The notes under the pieces are model-generated. The model did no database searches. It was not told the DNA's origin and worked only from the letters and a program-made list of their open reading frames with translations. From Acidobacteriota bacterium (GTDB lineage Bacteria > Acidobacteriota > Terriglobia > Bryobacterales > Bryobacteraceae), in the NCBI GenBank assembly GCA_026393985.1, contig JAPKZB010000091.1, forward strand, positions 1-64,000: a stretch of 64,000 nucleotides of DNA, written 5' to 3'. The position numbers were made by a program, and so were the translations under genes. Of the stretch, positions 33,170-41,333 are shown piece by piece. Position 1 is the stretch's first letter; the number at the start of each line of letters is the position of its first letter.

Positions 33170-34323
33170 AAGTACAGGCGCGTTGGACGGCCGTAGCCAT
33201 TTTCGTTCTCTCCTCGACGCTGAACTATCTGGACCGCCAACTGTTCGCGGCCTTGGAGCCGGTGATTCGCCGCGAGTTCTCGCTCACCTATGAGGGCTTT
33301 GGCTATCTGATTACGGCCTATGCGCTCATCTACGCCGTGGGCGCCACGGTGCTGGGCCTGACGCTCGACCGGATCGGTCTGCGGGCCGGGTCGGCGTGGA
33401 CCGTCGGGCTGTGGTCGCTGGCGACGGTGGGGATGAGTTGGGTGGGCGGGTTGGGCAGCCTGGTCGGCTTCCGCATGCTGCTTGGCTTTGCGCAGGGCGG
33501 CGGCATCCCCGCCACCGGCAAGGCCTTCGGCACCTTTCTACCGCCGGAGGAGCGGGCCTTTGGTACGGCCAGCAACCAGATTGGCATTTCGCTCGGCATG
33601 ATTCTCGCGCCGCTGTGGATCAACTGGGCGACGCAGTACTTCGGCTGGCGGCAGGCGTTTCTGGGGCCCGGCTTGCTCGGGTTTCTGTGGATTCCGCTGA
33701 TGTGGCGGGCCACCCGGGGCGCGCCGGAGCAGCCGGCGGGCCCGGCGGCGCCGGTAGGGGACCTGTTGCGGCGGCGGGCGTATTGGGGCGTGCTGCTCGC
33801 GAACGGTTTGGGGATGATGGCTTACGCCTTGTGGAGTTCGTGGACGACGGCGTATCTCGTTAAGGTGTGGGGCTCGGGTGATTGGGCGTGGCTGCCGCCG
33901 GTGTTCGCCGTGGGCGGCGGGCTGATCGGCGGCACGCTGGCCTTTCGGTGGATGAAGGGCGGTCTTGAGCCGGCCGCGGCGCGGCGGCGGGCGGCTTTGG
34001 TGGGCGCGCTGGTGCTGGGCGTGGCGACGGCGGCCGTGCCGGCGATGCCCGGGGCGGCGTGGGCGGCCGTGGCGATCGGCCTGAGCTTTCTGGGGTCGTT
34101 GATTCTGAGCGTGAACGTCTACGCGCTGCCGCTCGATCTGTTCGGCGCGGGGCGGGCCGGGTTTGCCGTCGCCAGCCTCACCGCGGCCTATGCCCTGATG
34201 CAGGCCGTCACCTCCCCGCTTGTCGGCCGCGTCGTCGACCGCTACGGCTTCGACCCGGTCTGCTGGGGCACCGCGGTGCTGCCGCTGGCCGGTGTCCTAG
34301 TGCTCTATAGCACTCGGGAGTAG
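33166..34323 (+). CDS. Major facilitator superfamily transporter
   Basis: The 385-residue protein begins at a TTG that overlaps the preceding stop (TTGA). About twelve membrane helices are visible. The opening STLNYLDRQLFAALEPVIRREFSLT is typical of the anion:cation symporter / hexuronate transporter branch (DRQ motif in the first loop). The helix-2/3 loop has LTLDRIGLRAG. Such carriers import organic acids or sugar acids. The substrate is unknown. It lies directly before a glycosyltransferase gene (one base gap). Confidence 0.85.
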   Translation: MKVQARWTAVAIFVLSSTLNYLDRQLFAALEPVIRREFSLTYEGFGYLITAYALIYAVGATVLGLTLDRIGLRAGSAWTVGLWSLATVGMSWVGGLGSLVGFRMLLGFAQGGGIPATGKAFGTFLPPEERAFGTASNQIGISLGMILAPLWINWATQYFGWRQAFLGPGLLGFLWIPLMWRATRGAPEQPAGPAAPVGDLLRRRAYWGVLLANGLGMMAYALWSSWTTAYLVKVWGSGDWAWLPPVFAVGGGLIGGTLAFRWMKGGLEPAAARRRAALVGALVLGVATAAVPAMPGAAWAAVAIGLSFLGSLILSVNVYALPLDLFGAGRAGFAVASLTAAYALMQAVTSPLVGRVVDRYGFDPVCWGTAVLPLAGVLVLYSTRE

Positions 34324-34324
34324 C

Positions 34325-35908
34325 ATGCGGAAGCTTCTGCGGCAGCTGTTGGGGTACGAAGCCGAGGCCGTGGTGGTGCACTTTGCCTCCGGGCCGGTGG
34401 AGCGCGTGCGGGCGATGTATGAAGAGATCCGCGGGCTCGAACCGGAGCGCGAGCACTACGTCGTCTCGATCGGCGAACCGCTTGGCTTTGGCCTGCCCAT
34501 CGTGCTGCATGCGCCCTCCCTCGCCGAACTGCGGATGCAGCTGGGGCCGAAGCGGATTGGTCTGGCGCCGTTTCTGTTGGGCCGCGACCCGCTCTGCTGG
34601 CTGGTCTGGCAGGCGGCGCCGCGCAAGATGCTGGCGTTTAACGCCCGCGGCGAACGGCATCATTTGCGCTTGCGGACGCTGCTTACCTCAGTGCTGTTTG
34701 CCGCGGGCGTGCCGCTCGATCGTATCTGGCTGCGGCCATGGTGGTGGCCGGGGGCGCGCGAGCGCAGCCGGCCGGCGGCGGCGGACGTTACACTCGCCGG
34801 CCGGGCGCTCGGCGGACGGCCGCGCATCGCCATTCTGTCGCCCTACTTCCCGTGGCCGCTCGGCCATGGCGGCGCGGTGCGGATCTATTCGCTGCTGCGC
34901 GAAGCGGCCAGGGAGTTCGACGTCTGGCTCTACTGCTTTGCCGAACCCGGCTGCGCGGAGAACCCGGGGCCCATGCTCGACCTGGTCCACGAAGCCGTGC
35001 TCTTTACGATGCCGCGCTACCGCGAGCCGCGCTGGGCCACCCTGCTGCCGCCCGAGGTCCGCGAGTACGAAAGCCCGGCCGTGCGCGAGCGCCTTGCGCG
35101 GGACCGGGGCAAGTGGCAGTTACTCCAGGTGGAGTACACCTATCTGGCCCGTTACCCGGGCGACGTGCTCGTCGAGCACGATGTGACCTTTGACCTGTAT
35201 CAGCAGATGGGCGCCCGCTGGAGCGCCTGGCGCTGGCGGCGCTTTGAAAAATCCGCCCTCGCTCGCTTCCGCCGGGTGATGGCGATGGCCGAAAAAGATG
35301 CCGCCCTGCTGGCCGACCCCGCGCGCGTCCGCGTCCTGCCGAACGGCGTGGACCTCGCCCGGTTCCGCGCCGTGCCCGAGTCCGATGGCCAGCGCGTGCT
35401 GTTCGTGGGTTCGTTTCGTCATTTTCCGAACGTGACGGCGTTCCGTTTTCTGTGGGAGGAGGTCTGGCCGCTGGTGGTGGCCGAGGAGCCGGCCGCGATG
35501 CTGACGGTCATCGCGGGGCCGCAGCCGGAGTTGTACGCCGACATTCCCACCGGGCTCGACTTCCACGGCTTCGTCGCCGACGTGGTGCCCTTCTACGCGG
35601 CCACCAACCTTGTCCTGGCGCCGACGCTGGTTTCGGCGGGCACCAACCTCAAAGTGCTGGAAGCGATGGCGATGCGGCGTGCGGTGGTGGCCACGCCGAG
35701 CGGCTGCGACGGCCTCGGGCTGCGTCATGGCGAAAGCGTCTGGGTGGCGGCGGCGGCGGGCGCGATGGCCGCCGGGATCGTGGCGCTGCTGCGGGACCGG
35801 CCGCGGCGCGAAAGCCTGGCGCGGTGCGCCGAACAGATTGCTATAGATCACTTTGGCTGGGAGGCGATCGGCCGGGAGCAGCAGCGGCTGTGGCGGGAAC
35901 TGCTGTGA
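34325..35908 (+). CDS. Glycosyltransferase, GT4-like
   Basis: The 527-residue protein has an N-terminal part of about 155 residues, rich in aromatic and basic residues, that is not part of the usual GT-B fold. The glycosyltransferase then begins (IAILSPYFPWPLGHGGAVRIYSLL). VLPNGVDLARF and VLFVGSFRHFPNVTAFRFL mark the GT4 C-terminal half, with the SAGTNLKVLEAMAMRRAVVATPSGCDGL donor-binding segment. No membrane helix is clear. It probably transfers a sugar in surface glycan assembly. It overlaps the following acetyltransferase by four bases (GTGA). Confidence 0.85.
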   Translation: MRKLLRQLLGYEAEAVVVHFASGPVERVRAMYEEIRGLEPEREHYVVSIGEPLGFGLPIVLHAPSLAELRMQLGPKRIGLAPFLLGRDPLCWLVWQAAPRKMLAFNARGERHHLRLRTLLTSVLFAAGVPLDRIWLRPWWWPGARERSRPAAADVTLAGRALGGRPRIAILSPYFPWPLGHGGAVRIYSLLREAAREFDVWLYCFAEPGCAENPGPMLDLVHEAVLFTMPRYREPRWATLLPPEVREYESPAVRERLARDRGKWQLLQVEYTYLARYPGDVLVEHDVTFDLYQQMGARWSAWRWRRFEKSALARFRRVMAMAEKDAALLADPARVRVLPNGVDLARFRAVPESDGQRVLFVGSFRHFPNVTAFRFLWEEVWPLVVAEEPAAMLTVIAGPQPELYADIPTGLDFHGFVADVVPFYAATNLVLAPTLVSAGTNLKVLEAMAMRRAVVATPSGCDGLGLRHGESVWVAAAAGAMAAGIVALLRDRPRRESLARCAEQIAIDHFGWEAIGREQQRLWRELL

Positions 35909-36258
35909 CGGTCCGGCGCGGCACCCTGGCCGAGGCGCCGGCCGCCTGGGCAGACTACGAGATCTGGGTGGTTGCGGTGGAGGGCGAGGTACGGGGGTGG
36001 GCGGCGGTGCGGAGCCTTGGCGCCGGGGAGAGCGAACTGTTGCAGGTGGAGGTGGCGGCAGGGTACCGCCGGCGGGGCCTCGCGCGTGCTTTATTGACGG
36101 CCGCGTTGCAGGGTACGGTGTTTCTCGAGGTGAGGGAAAGCAACGCGCCGGCCATCGCGCTGTATGAGGATCTGGGTTTCGTGGTGACCGCGCGGCGGCG
36201 GGACTACTACCACGCGCCGCGGGAGGACGCGCTTGTCATGGCGCGGCGGAAGGTGTAG
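35905..36258 (+). CDS. GNAT acetyltransferase, RimI-like
   Basis: The 117-residue protein starts at the GTG at 35905 that overlaps the glycosyltransferase stop. The GNAT core is plain: LLQVEVAAGYRRRGLARALL (acetyl-CoA loop) and FLEVRESNAPAIALYEDLGF, then a tail RRRDYYHAPREDALVMARR like RimI, which acetylates ribosomal protein S18. At 117 residues it is shorter than RimI (about 148), with a reduced N-terminus, so another substrate is possible. A longer open frame upstream is antiphase to the glycosyltransferase and is not used. Confidence 0.82.
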   Translation: MTVRRGTLAEAPAAWADYEIWVVAVEGEVRGWAAVRSLGAGESELLQVEVAAGYRRRGLARALLTAALQGTVFLEVRESNAPAIALYEDLGFVVTARRRDYYHAPREDALVMARRKV

Positions 36259-36299
36259 GGTGCCTGTAGCTGATGTTCAAAAAAGGAGGTTCCGTTTCG

Positions 36300-36527
36300 A
36301 TGGAATTGCAGAATCAGCAGCAAGTGAAGGCCCACCTGATGGCGACCAGCGAGGAGTTTCGCCTGCTGGCGCAGAAACACGCCGAGTTGGATCGGCGGGT
36401 GACCGCGATGGAGAGTCAGGAGTTTCTCTCTGAACAGGAGCGGCTCGAAGAAGCCCGGCTTAAGAAGTTGAAACTCTATGTGAAGGACCTGATGATCGAG
36501 AAGCTATACGGGGCGCTGACGGCCTAG
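36300..36527 (+). CDS. DUF465 (YdcH-like) small helical protein
   Basis: The 75-residue protein starts at the ATG at 36300 with a near-perfect AAGGAGGT at 36283-36290; an upstream ATG at 36273 would put this site inside the gene. The sequence is a helical hairpin rich in Glu, Gln and Lys (FRLLAQKHAELDRRVTAMES, then ARLKKLKLYVKDLMIEKL), which fits DUF465. The role is unknown. Its stop shares CTAG with the convergent HTTM gene. Confidence 0.8.
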   Translation: MELQNQQQVKAHLMATSEEFRLLAQKHAELDRRVTAMESQEFLSEQERLEEARLKKLKLYVKDLMIEKLYGALTA

Positions 36528-37672
36528 GAGGGCCGTGGGCCGGGGGGCACGGCGCAGGTTTGATCGCCGAAGCGGTGACGATTCCGCGCCACCCACCGGT
36601 AGACACTCTCGCCGATCGGATTCGACAGTGGCGTCAGAAACAGCAGCAGCAGCAGCACCGCGGGGCGCGGCGCCAGTACGACGGCGGCCAAGGCGGCGTA
36701 CCAGAAGGCCGGCAGCCACGCGATCATGGCCCGGAAGGCGGCGTAGCCGCTCCGGATCCGCTCCCCGCTCACCGTATACATCGCATTGGCCAGCGCCTCG
36801 CGGTTCAGCCCCCAACGCTGGCCGATGCCGGTCTGCTGCGCCACCCAGTCAAACAGGCCATCGGGGTCAAACTGGCTGATCCGGTCCCGGGCCTGGGCGC
36901 AGAAGCCGCACTCGCCGTCCCAGATCACCGTAATCGGCTCCTTCGGCCATTCGACAAAAGCGAGCAGCGCAATCTGCGAGGCGAAGAAGAAGAGCGTGAA
37001 GGTCTGGCCGGTGAACAGCACGAGGCCGCATTGAAACAGCGCCGAGATCCAGATGGCGGGCCAGGCCCAGCGGCGGAAGAGCATCAGCCCGGCCAGCGCC
37101 AGTTCGACGCCGATGGTCATCCAGCAAAACAGTTTGCCGAGCACAAGCGGCGGCAGCAGCGGCGCGGCCCACAAGTAAAAGGCATTCTGCAGACGTTCGG
37201 AGGCCCAATGGTCGAAGAACTGGCCGGAGTGCCAGTCCGGGTCGAGGGCTTTGTTGAGCCCGGCGCCGAAGTAGAGAATCGCCACCTGCCAGCGCAGCAG
37301 GCGGGCATCGCCCACGGCGGCCAGTAGCAAAAGCAGCGCCGTGAAGGTCTTGTTGTTGCCAAAGTAAGTCCGCGAGCTCAGCACCGCCAGCAGCAGCGCC
37401 ACCCCGGTCAGCAAAGCGGCCAGGCGGATGCGCGCGAGAAAAAGCATGGCCAGCGAACCGGCGACCACCGCCACCTGCAGCGTGCGCTGGAAGGCGACGC
37501 CAGGGAGGTCCTCCAAAAAAGGCACGAAGGACAGGAAAGGAGTTTGCAAGTACTGCACATGCCAGGTGAACAGCAGCGTAAGCGCCAGCAGTCGGCACAG
37601 CAGGACGAGCCGCGGCTCAAGGTCGGCCCCTTGCAGGCGGAAGGGACGGGTTAGTATCGCGGGTAGCGCCAT
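36524..37672 (-). CDS. HTTM-like membrane domain fused to DCC1 thiol-disulfide domain
   Basis: The 382-residue protein has a membrane part of about eight segments (to about residue 240) resembling HTTM/vitamin-K-carboxylase-like domains (LYFGAGLNKALDPDWHSGQF). A DCC1-like (DUF393) domain follows, with DGECGFC (the DxxCxxC redox motif, about residues 251-257) and RSGYAAFRAMIAWLP. Two more hydrophobic stretches close it. The domains often occur as neighbours; here they are one chain. It is the last gene of an operon with a molybdoenzyme and a small membrane protein and overlaps the latter by 22 bases. The substrate is unknown. Confidence 0.75.
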   Translation of the reverse strand: MALPAILTRPFRLQGADLEPRLVLLCRLLALTLLFTWHVQYLQTPFLSFVPFLEDLPGVAFQRTLQVAVVAGSLAMLFLARIRLAALLTGVALLLAVLSSRTYFGNNKTFTALLLLLAAVGDARLLRWQVAILYFGAGLNKALDPDWHSGQFFDHWASERLQNAFYLWAAPLLPPLVLGKLFCWMTIGVELALAGLMLFRRWAWPAIWISALFQCGLVLFTGQTFTLFFFASQIALLAFVEWPKEPITVIWDGECGFCAQARDRISQFDPDGLFDWVAQQTGIGQRWGLNREALANAMYTVSGERIRSGYAAFRAMIAWLPAFWYAALAAVVLAPRPAVLLLLLFLTPLSNPIGESVYRWVARNRHRFGDQTCAVPPGPRPS

Positions 37673-38001
37673 TCTGTCTCCGGGCCGCCGTTAATCCGGT
37701 ACAGCACCGTCACGCGGCCCCTTCCCGCGGGCTTGATCCGGTTTTCGGCGCGTTCAATGATGTCGAACAGATGGTGGGCGCTGCGGTTGTCGCTGCCGGA
37801 GGCCGCCCGGCGGTAGCGCGCCTGGATTTGTTGGTGCGAGAGCCGTTCGCCGCCCACTTCGACGCCGATCACGTACTGCGTCTGCTGGTCAAAGGGCGCC
37901 CAGCAGAAGTAGCGCAGGGGCGTGAAGCGCGAGTAGACAATGCCGCCCAGCTGAGCGGCCAGCAGCAGCAGACCGAGCGCGAAAGGCAGCTTACCAGCCA
38001 A
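37651..38001 (-). CDS. Small single-pass membrane protein of unknown function
   Basis: The 116-residue protein starts at a TTG that overlaps the end of the molybdoenzyme gene by 11 bases; no ATG is available. One N-terminal hydrophobic helix (LPFALGLLLLAAQLGGIVY) is followed by a soluble part with FCWAPFDQQTQYVIGVEVGG and a basic C-terminal half. I do not recognise a family. Its position between a molybdoenzyme and the HTTM-DCC1 gene, overlapping both, suggests a joint function, perhaps anchoring or electron transfer. Confidence 0.7.
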   Translation of the reverse strand: MAGKLPFALGLLLLAAQLGGIVYSRFTPLRYFCWAPFDQQTQYVIGVEVGGERLSHQQIQARYRRAASGSDNRSAHHLFDIIERAENRIKPAGRGRVTVLYRINGGPETEWRYPRY

Positions 38002-38590
38002 AACGCTCCTCCGTCCAGGGATCCCCGTGCATGTGATATCCGTTGCGTTCCCAGAAACCGGCGCGGTCGGAGGCGAGAAACTCGAGCGCCCGCAGCCACT
38101 TGGCGGACTTCCAGGCGTAGAGCAGCGGGACGACCAGGCGCGCCGGGGCGCCGTGTTCCAGCGTCAGTGGCACGCCGTCGTGGGTCAGGGCCACCAGGGC
38201 GTCTTCGGCCAGAAAATCGGCCAGCGGCAGGTTGGTCGTCCAGTTACCGTCGTAGCCGTGGGCGACGACGTGGGTGCATTCGGGCCGGACGCCGCCGGCG
38301 AGCTCGACGAGGTGGCGCGTCGAGACGCCTTCCCACAAATTGTCGAGCCGGGACCAGCGCGTCACGCAGTGAAAATCCGCATGGACCCGGACGCGGGGCA
38401 GGGCTTGGAACTGCTCCCAATCCCAGCTCACCTCGTGGTGGACGAGGCCCGTGAGCGCGAGGGTCCAGCGCGCGGCGTCGAGTTCGGGCGGGCCGAAGGC
38501 ATCGAGCACCGGCCATTTGACGGTTTGCGATTGGCCGGGAGGGATGCGCTGCGAGCGGCGGGTATCGGGAGAAATGATGACGTCGTTCAC
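37991..38590 (-). CDS. Sulfite-oxidase-like molybdopterin oxidoreductase (no signal peptide)
   Basis: The 199-residue protein starts at a GTG at 38590, chosen because relatives begin with the segment VIISPDTRRSQRIPPGQ. An AGGAG lies only a few bases upstream, which is tight. It has the sulfite-oxidase molybdopterin fold with the likely molybdenum-ligand cysteine Cys75 in DFHCVTRWS, LVVPLLYAWKSAKW and the GFWERNGYH tail. It belongs with YedY/YuiH-like enzymes but lacks the Tat leader, so it is probably cytoplasmic. Its acceptor is unknown. Two membrane-protein genes follow in the operon. Confidence 0.85.
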   Translation of the reverse strand: MNDVIISPDTRRSQRIPPGQSQTVKWPVLDAFGPPELDAARWTLALTGLVHHEVSWDWEQFQALPRVRVHADFHCVTRWSRLDNLWEGVSTRHLVELAGGVRPECTHVVAHGYDGNWTTNLPLADFLAEDALVALTHDGVPLTLEHGAPARLVVPLLYAWKSAKWLRALEFLASDRAGFWERNGYHMHGDPWTEERFGW

Positions 38591-38652
38591 TTCTCCTATG
38601 ATGCCGAAAAAATCGGGAGAGGAGCACAGAGCGCCGCCCACTAACCGGATGC

Positions 38653-39099
38653 ATGCGCTTGCTCGCTTTCGTGCTTTGGACCGGATTGGCGCTGGCCGGA
38701 GCGCCAGGCGGCCGCGTGGAGTACCTTGGGGGGACGCTGGCCGGGATAACCGTTAAGGCCGATGGACGGATGAGCACGGCGGACGCGGCGCGTCTGGTGG
38801 TGCAGTTCAAAAACAAGGCCCTGACCGTGCCGTTTGAACGCATCAACCAACTGGAGTACGGCCAGAAGGTAGACCGGCGATATCTGTCCGCCGTCCTGAT
38901 TTCGCCAATCTTTCTGCTCGCCAAGACCCGCAAGCATTTTCTGACCGTCGGCTACGAAGACGCCGAAGGGCGGCAGCAGGCCATGATCTTCCGCGTTGCC
39001 AAAGGAGATGTCCGGGCTCTGCTGGTCACGCTCGAGGCGCGCACGGGCCGGAAAGTTACCTTTCAGGATGAAGAGGCGCGAAAGGCGGGCAAAGGATGA
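38653..39099 (+). CDS. Small secreted protein of unknown function
   Basis: The 148-residue protein has a signal peptide (MRLLAFVLWTGLALAG). The body is beta-rich, with repeated turns (GRVEYLGGTLAGI), a VPFERINQLEYGQKVDRRY segment and LISPIFLLAKTRKHFLTVGYED. It resembles lineage-type proteins with an SLA1/Sm-like beta fold, but I cannot name the family. Its stop overlaps the next gene's ATG by four bases, so the two are coupled. It is divergent from the molybdoenzyme with 62 bases between, in which I see no firm promoter. Confidence 0.7.
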   Translation: MRLLAFVLWTGLALAGAPGGRVEYLGGTLAGITVKADGRMSTADAARLVVQFKNKALTVPFERINQLEYGQKVDRRYLSAVLISPIFLLAKTRKHFLTVGYEDAEGRQQAMIFRVAKGDVRALLVTLEARTGRKVTFQDEEARKAGKG

Positions 39100-39641
39100 A
39101 ACTGCTACTCTTCCTGCTGGCCGCGACGCTGCCGGGCGAGGAACTGCCGCGGGTGAAGCGGATCTGTGTCGAGAAGCTCAATGGCGGCGAGACGGCCGGA
39201 CATATGCGGGACATGATTATCACCGCCATCCAGGCCACCAGGCTGTTTCGCGTGACGGAGAATCCCGAAAAGGCCGATGCCATTCTACGGGGCTCGGCCG
39301 AGGACCTGATCTTTACCGACACCTTTCAGACCAGCGAAGGCATTACGGCGCGGACGAGCATCGGGGCGGGGAGCAATCGGAACACGACCTTCGGCCGCGG
39401 CATCGGCGCGCAGGTGGGGGATAACGAGGCGCAGCGGATTGTCGAGCGGAAGCACGAAGCAACGGCCTCGGTGCGCCTGGTGACGCCGGACGGCGATGTG
39501 ATCTGGTCGACGACGCAGGAGTCGCTGGGGGCGAAGTTTAAGGGTGCGGCGGCCGACGTGGCCGAAAAGGTCGCCAAGCGGCTGGTCGAGGATTACTGGA
39601 AAGCTAAAGGTGAACCCGTACCCGCTTCCGGGGCGAAGTAG
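39096..39641 (+). CDS. Secreted protein of unknown function, possibly envelope-associated
   Basis: The 181-residue protein has a short signal peptide (MKLLLFLLAATLPG). A segment VKRICVEKLNGGETAGHMRDMIITAIQAT resembles the start of CsgG/LpoB-like envelope proteins (small-molecule-free nucleotide-like fold). It is followed by RLFRVTENPEKADAILRGS and a C-terminal GDVIWSTTQESLG segment. The likeness is of pattern only. It overlaps the upstream gene by four bases and the convergent DUF167 gene by 38. Confidence 0.65.
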   Translation: MKLLLFLLAATLPGEELPRVKRICVEKLNGGETAGHMRDMIITAIQATRLFRVTENPEKADAILRGSAEDLIFTDTFQTSEGITARTSIGAGSNRNTTFGRGIGAQVGDNEAQRIVERKHEATASVRLVTPDGDVIWSTTQESLGAKFKGAAADVAEKVAKRLVEDYWKAKGEPVPASGAK

Positions 39642-39828
39642 CGCCGGAGAGAAGTTCGACGGCGGCCACCGGGACGCCGTAATGGGCGGCGAGGAAGGCG
39701 AGTAGGGCCGCGTTGGCTTTGCCGTCTTCGGGAACGGCGGCGAGCTTGATTTTCACGGTGCCGTCGGCCATGGCCCCGGCGAACTCGGTGCGCGCGCTGC
39801 GCGGGATTACTTTGAGTTTAAGGTCCAC
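39604..39828 (-). CDS. DUF167 (YggU) family protein
   Basis: The 74-residue protein begins at a GTG at 39828 that fits the family's start (VDLKLKVIPRSARTEF). The classical core follows: GTVKIKLAAVPEDGKANAALLAFLA, ending with LLSGATSPRKRVRV. The structure is a small alpha/beta fold; the function is unresolved. It overlaps the upstream receiver-fusion gene by 22 bases at its start and the convergent gene by 38 bases at its end. An open frame reaching to 39984 is antiphase to the fusion gene. Confidence 0.82.
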   Translation of the reverse strand: MDLKLKVIPRSARTEFAGAMADGTVKIKLAAVPEDGKANAALLAFLAAHYGVPVAAVELLSGATSPRKRVRVHL

Positions 39829-41330
39829 GTCCAGGCTTCGCCTACCCGCAGCGGAATGGGGGCATGGGCCCCGGAGCGGAAAAAGGGCTCGGCGGGCAGC
39901 ATGTCGGCTCCCAGGAAAAAGGCTTTGCCGAGCGAGAGGATCTCGCACTGGCCGAGCTGCCGGGCGCGTTCGCCGGCCAGGCACTCCAGGCCCAGGCCGG
40001 TCACATCGGCCGCCCGCGTGCCCGGCGGCAGTTCGATGGTCGTGCGGACCCAGCCGTCGCGCTCAATCGCCGCCCCGGGGACGCCGAAGTGGGACAGGCG
40101 CCATTTGGCTTCGTTTCGCAATTGGACCATCGCGGCCACGCGGGAGAGCCGGTTGCGGACGGAGAATTCGAGATAAAGATAGTGGCGGGGGTCCGAGATG
40201 TCTTCGCCGCGTTCGACGCCATAGTCGCGCAGTTTCCCTTCGCGCAGCAGCTCCTTGGTCATAGCCTGCCAGGTGAACGGCGCCTGATCCATCACCGACT
40301 CGCGGGAGGCGGCCCGCAGGTCGACCAGCGTGGCGGCCGGCTGGTAGCGGACAGCCGAAGGGCCTTCGCCGGCGACCATGTTGTTGTCGGTGACCGGCAT
40401 CAGCAGCGGATGGTCGTTGGCAAACGGCCCGGTGAAAACCATGTCGCGGTGGCCACGGCCCTGAATGATGGCTTTTTCTTTCGAGCCGTCCGGACGGAAG
40501 TAGACCTTGTAGACAAACTCGATATCGGTCGTGCGGCCCCATCGGGCCATGAGAAAGCGGGTCGAGGTGCCGCCGTCTTCGTTTGAAAAAATCACCGAGT
40601 ACTGCAGCACGCGCTGGCCGTTTTCGTTGAGCCATTCGGCGTAGGTCAGCAGCGGGACATCGGTGAACCGGCCGATGGCGTTTTTGCGCTCAAACAGCAC
40701 GGGGGCGTGGAGATGCACGGGGTCGGTGGTGGAGGTGAGGCGGACGGTGGCGTTGGCCAGCGTCACCTCGTGGCGCCCGGCGGGCAGCCGGCCGAGGAAG
40801 ACCGTTTGCCGGGGCGCGACGAGCGGAAGTTGCAGCCGCGCCTCGCCGTTGACGAGCAGGTCGGCGATCTTCGGCTGCGTCTGCCAGTCGGCGACCGGCG
40901 CGGTGATCTCAGCGAGGACTTCGGCCGGGGCGTTCAGTTGCAGCGTGGCCGCGGCCAGCGGCAGCAGGCAGAAGAAGAGCAGGCCGGCCGACAGGCGGGC
41001 GATGAGGTGGATCAGTTCCGGGGTGCGCACCGGTTTTGATAGTACCGCGTCTACATCGGGGGCTATGGCGAGGTCGGCGGTCCAGCCCGACAGGACCACA
41101 ATGCGGGGCGCGGGCGTGAGCGTGCGCAGCGCCGTGATCAAGGCAATGCCGTCGGCGGTGCGGGGCAGACGGAGGTCCATGACGACCAGCGAAGGCTGCT
41201 CGGCGCGGGCCAGGGCCAGTGCCTCGGGGCCGGAGGCGGCGCCATAGACGGCATGCCCGGCCTGCTCGAGAATCAGCGTGCGGATCTCCAACTGATCGGG
41301 GTCATCCTCGACAAGCAGCAGTTTGGGCAT
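39807..41330 (-). CDS. Receiver domain fused in frame to a secreted-type domain
   Basis: The 507 residues start three bases after the upstream gene. Residues 1-108 are a complete response-regulator receiver: acidic pocket at Asp9-Asp10, phosphoacceptor Asp52 in VMDLRLP, VVLSG (Ser81) and Lys99 in LSKPV. Directly after comes a signal-peptide-like helix (LIARLSAGLLFFCLLPLAAA, about 110-128), then about 380 residues with beta-rich segments and no recognised family. Either a receiver is tethered to a membrane-crossing protein, or a second gene starts inside, most simply at the GTG at 41030 (Val101), which would give a 407-residue secreted protein. No clear ribosome site is seen there. Confidence 0.7.
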   Translation of the reverse strand: MPKLLLVEDDPDQLEIRTLILEQAGHAVYGAASGPEALALARAEQPSLVVMDLRLPRTADGIALITALRTLTPAPRIVVLSGWTADLAIAPDVDAVLSKPVRTPELIHLIARLSAGLLFFCLLPLAAATLQLNAPAEVLAEITAPVADWQTQPKIADLLVNGEARLQLPLVAPRQTVFLGRLPAGRHEVTLANATVRLTSTTDPVHLHAPVLFERKNAIGRFTDVPLLTYAEWLNENGQRVLQYSVIFSNEDGGTSTRFLMARWGRTTDIEFVYKVYFRPDGSKEKAIIQGRGHRDMVFTGPFANDHPLLMPVTDNNMVAGEGPSAVRYQPAATLVDLRAASRESVMDQAPFTWQAMTKELLREGKLRDYGVERGEDISDPRHYLYLEFSVRNRLSRVAAMVQLRNEAKWRLSHFGVPGAAIERDGWVRTTIELPPGTRAADVTGLGLECLAGERARQLGQCEILSLGKAFFLGADMLPAEPFFRSGAHAPIPLRVGEAWTWTLNSK

Positions 41331-41333
41331 GGT

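Noticed and set aside
35452-35904. Long N-terminal extension of the acetyltransferase frame
   Set aside because: It overlaps the glycosyltransferase in another frame and is low complexity; the GNAT fold begins at 35905.
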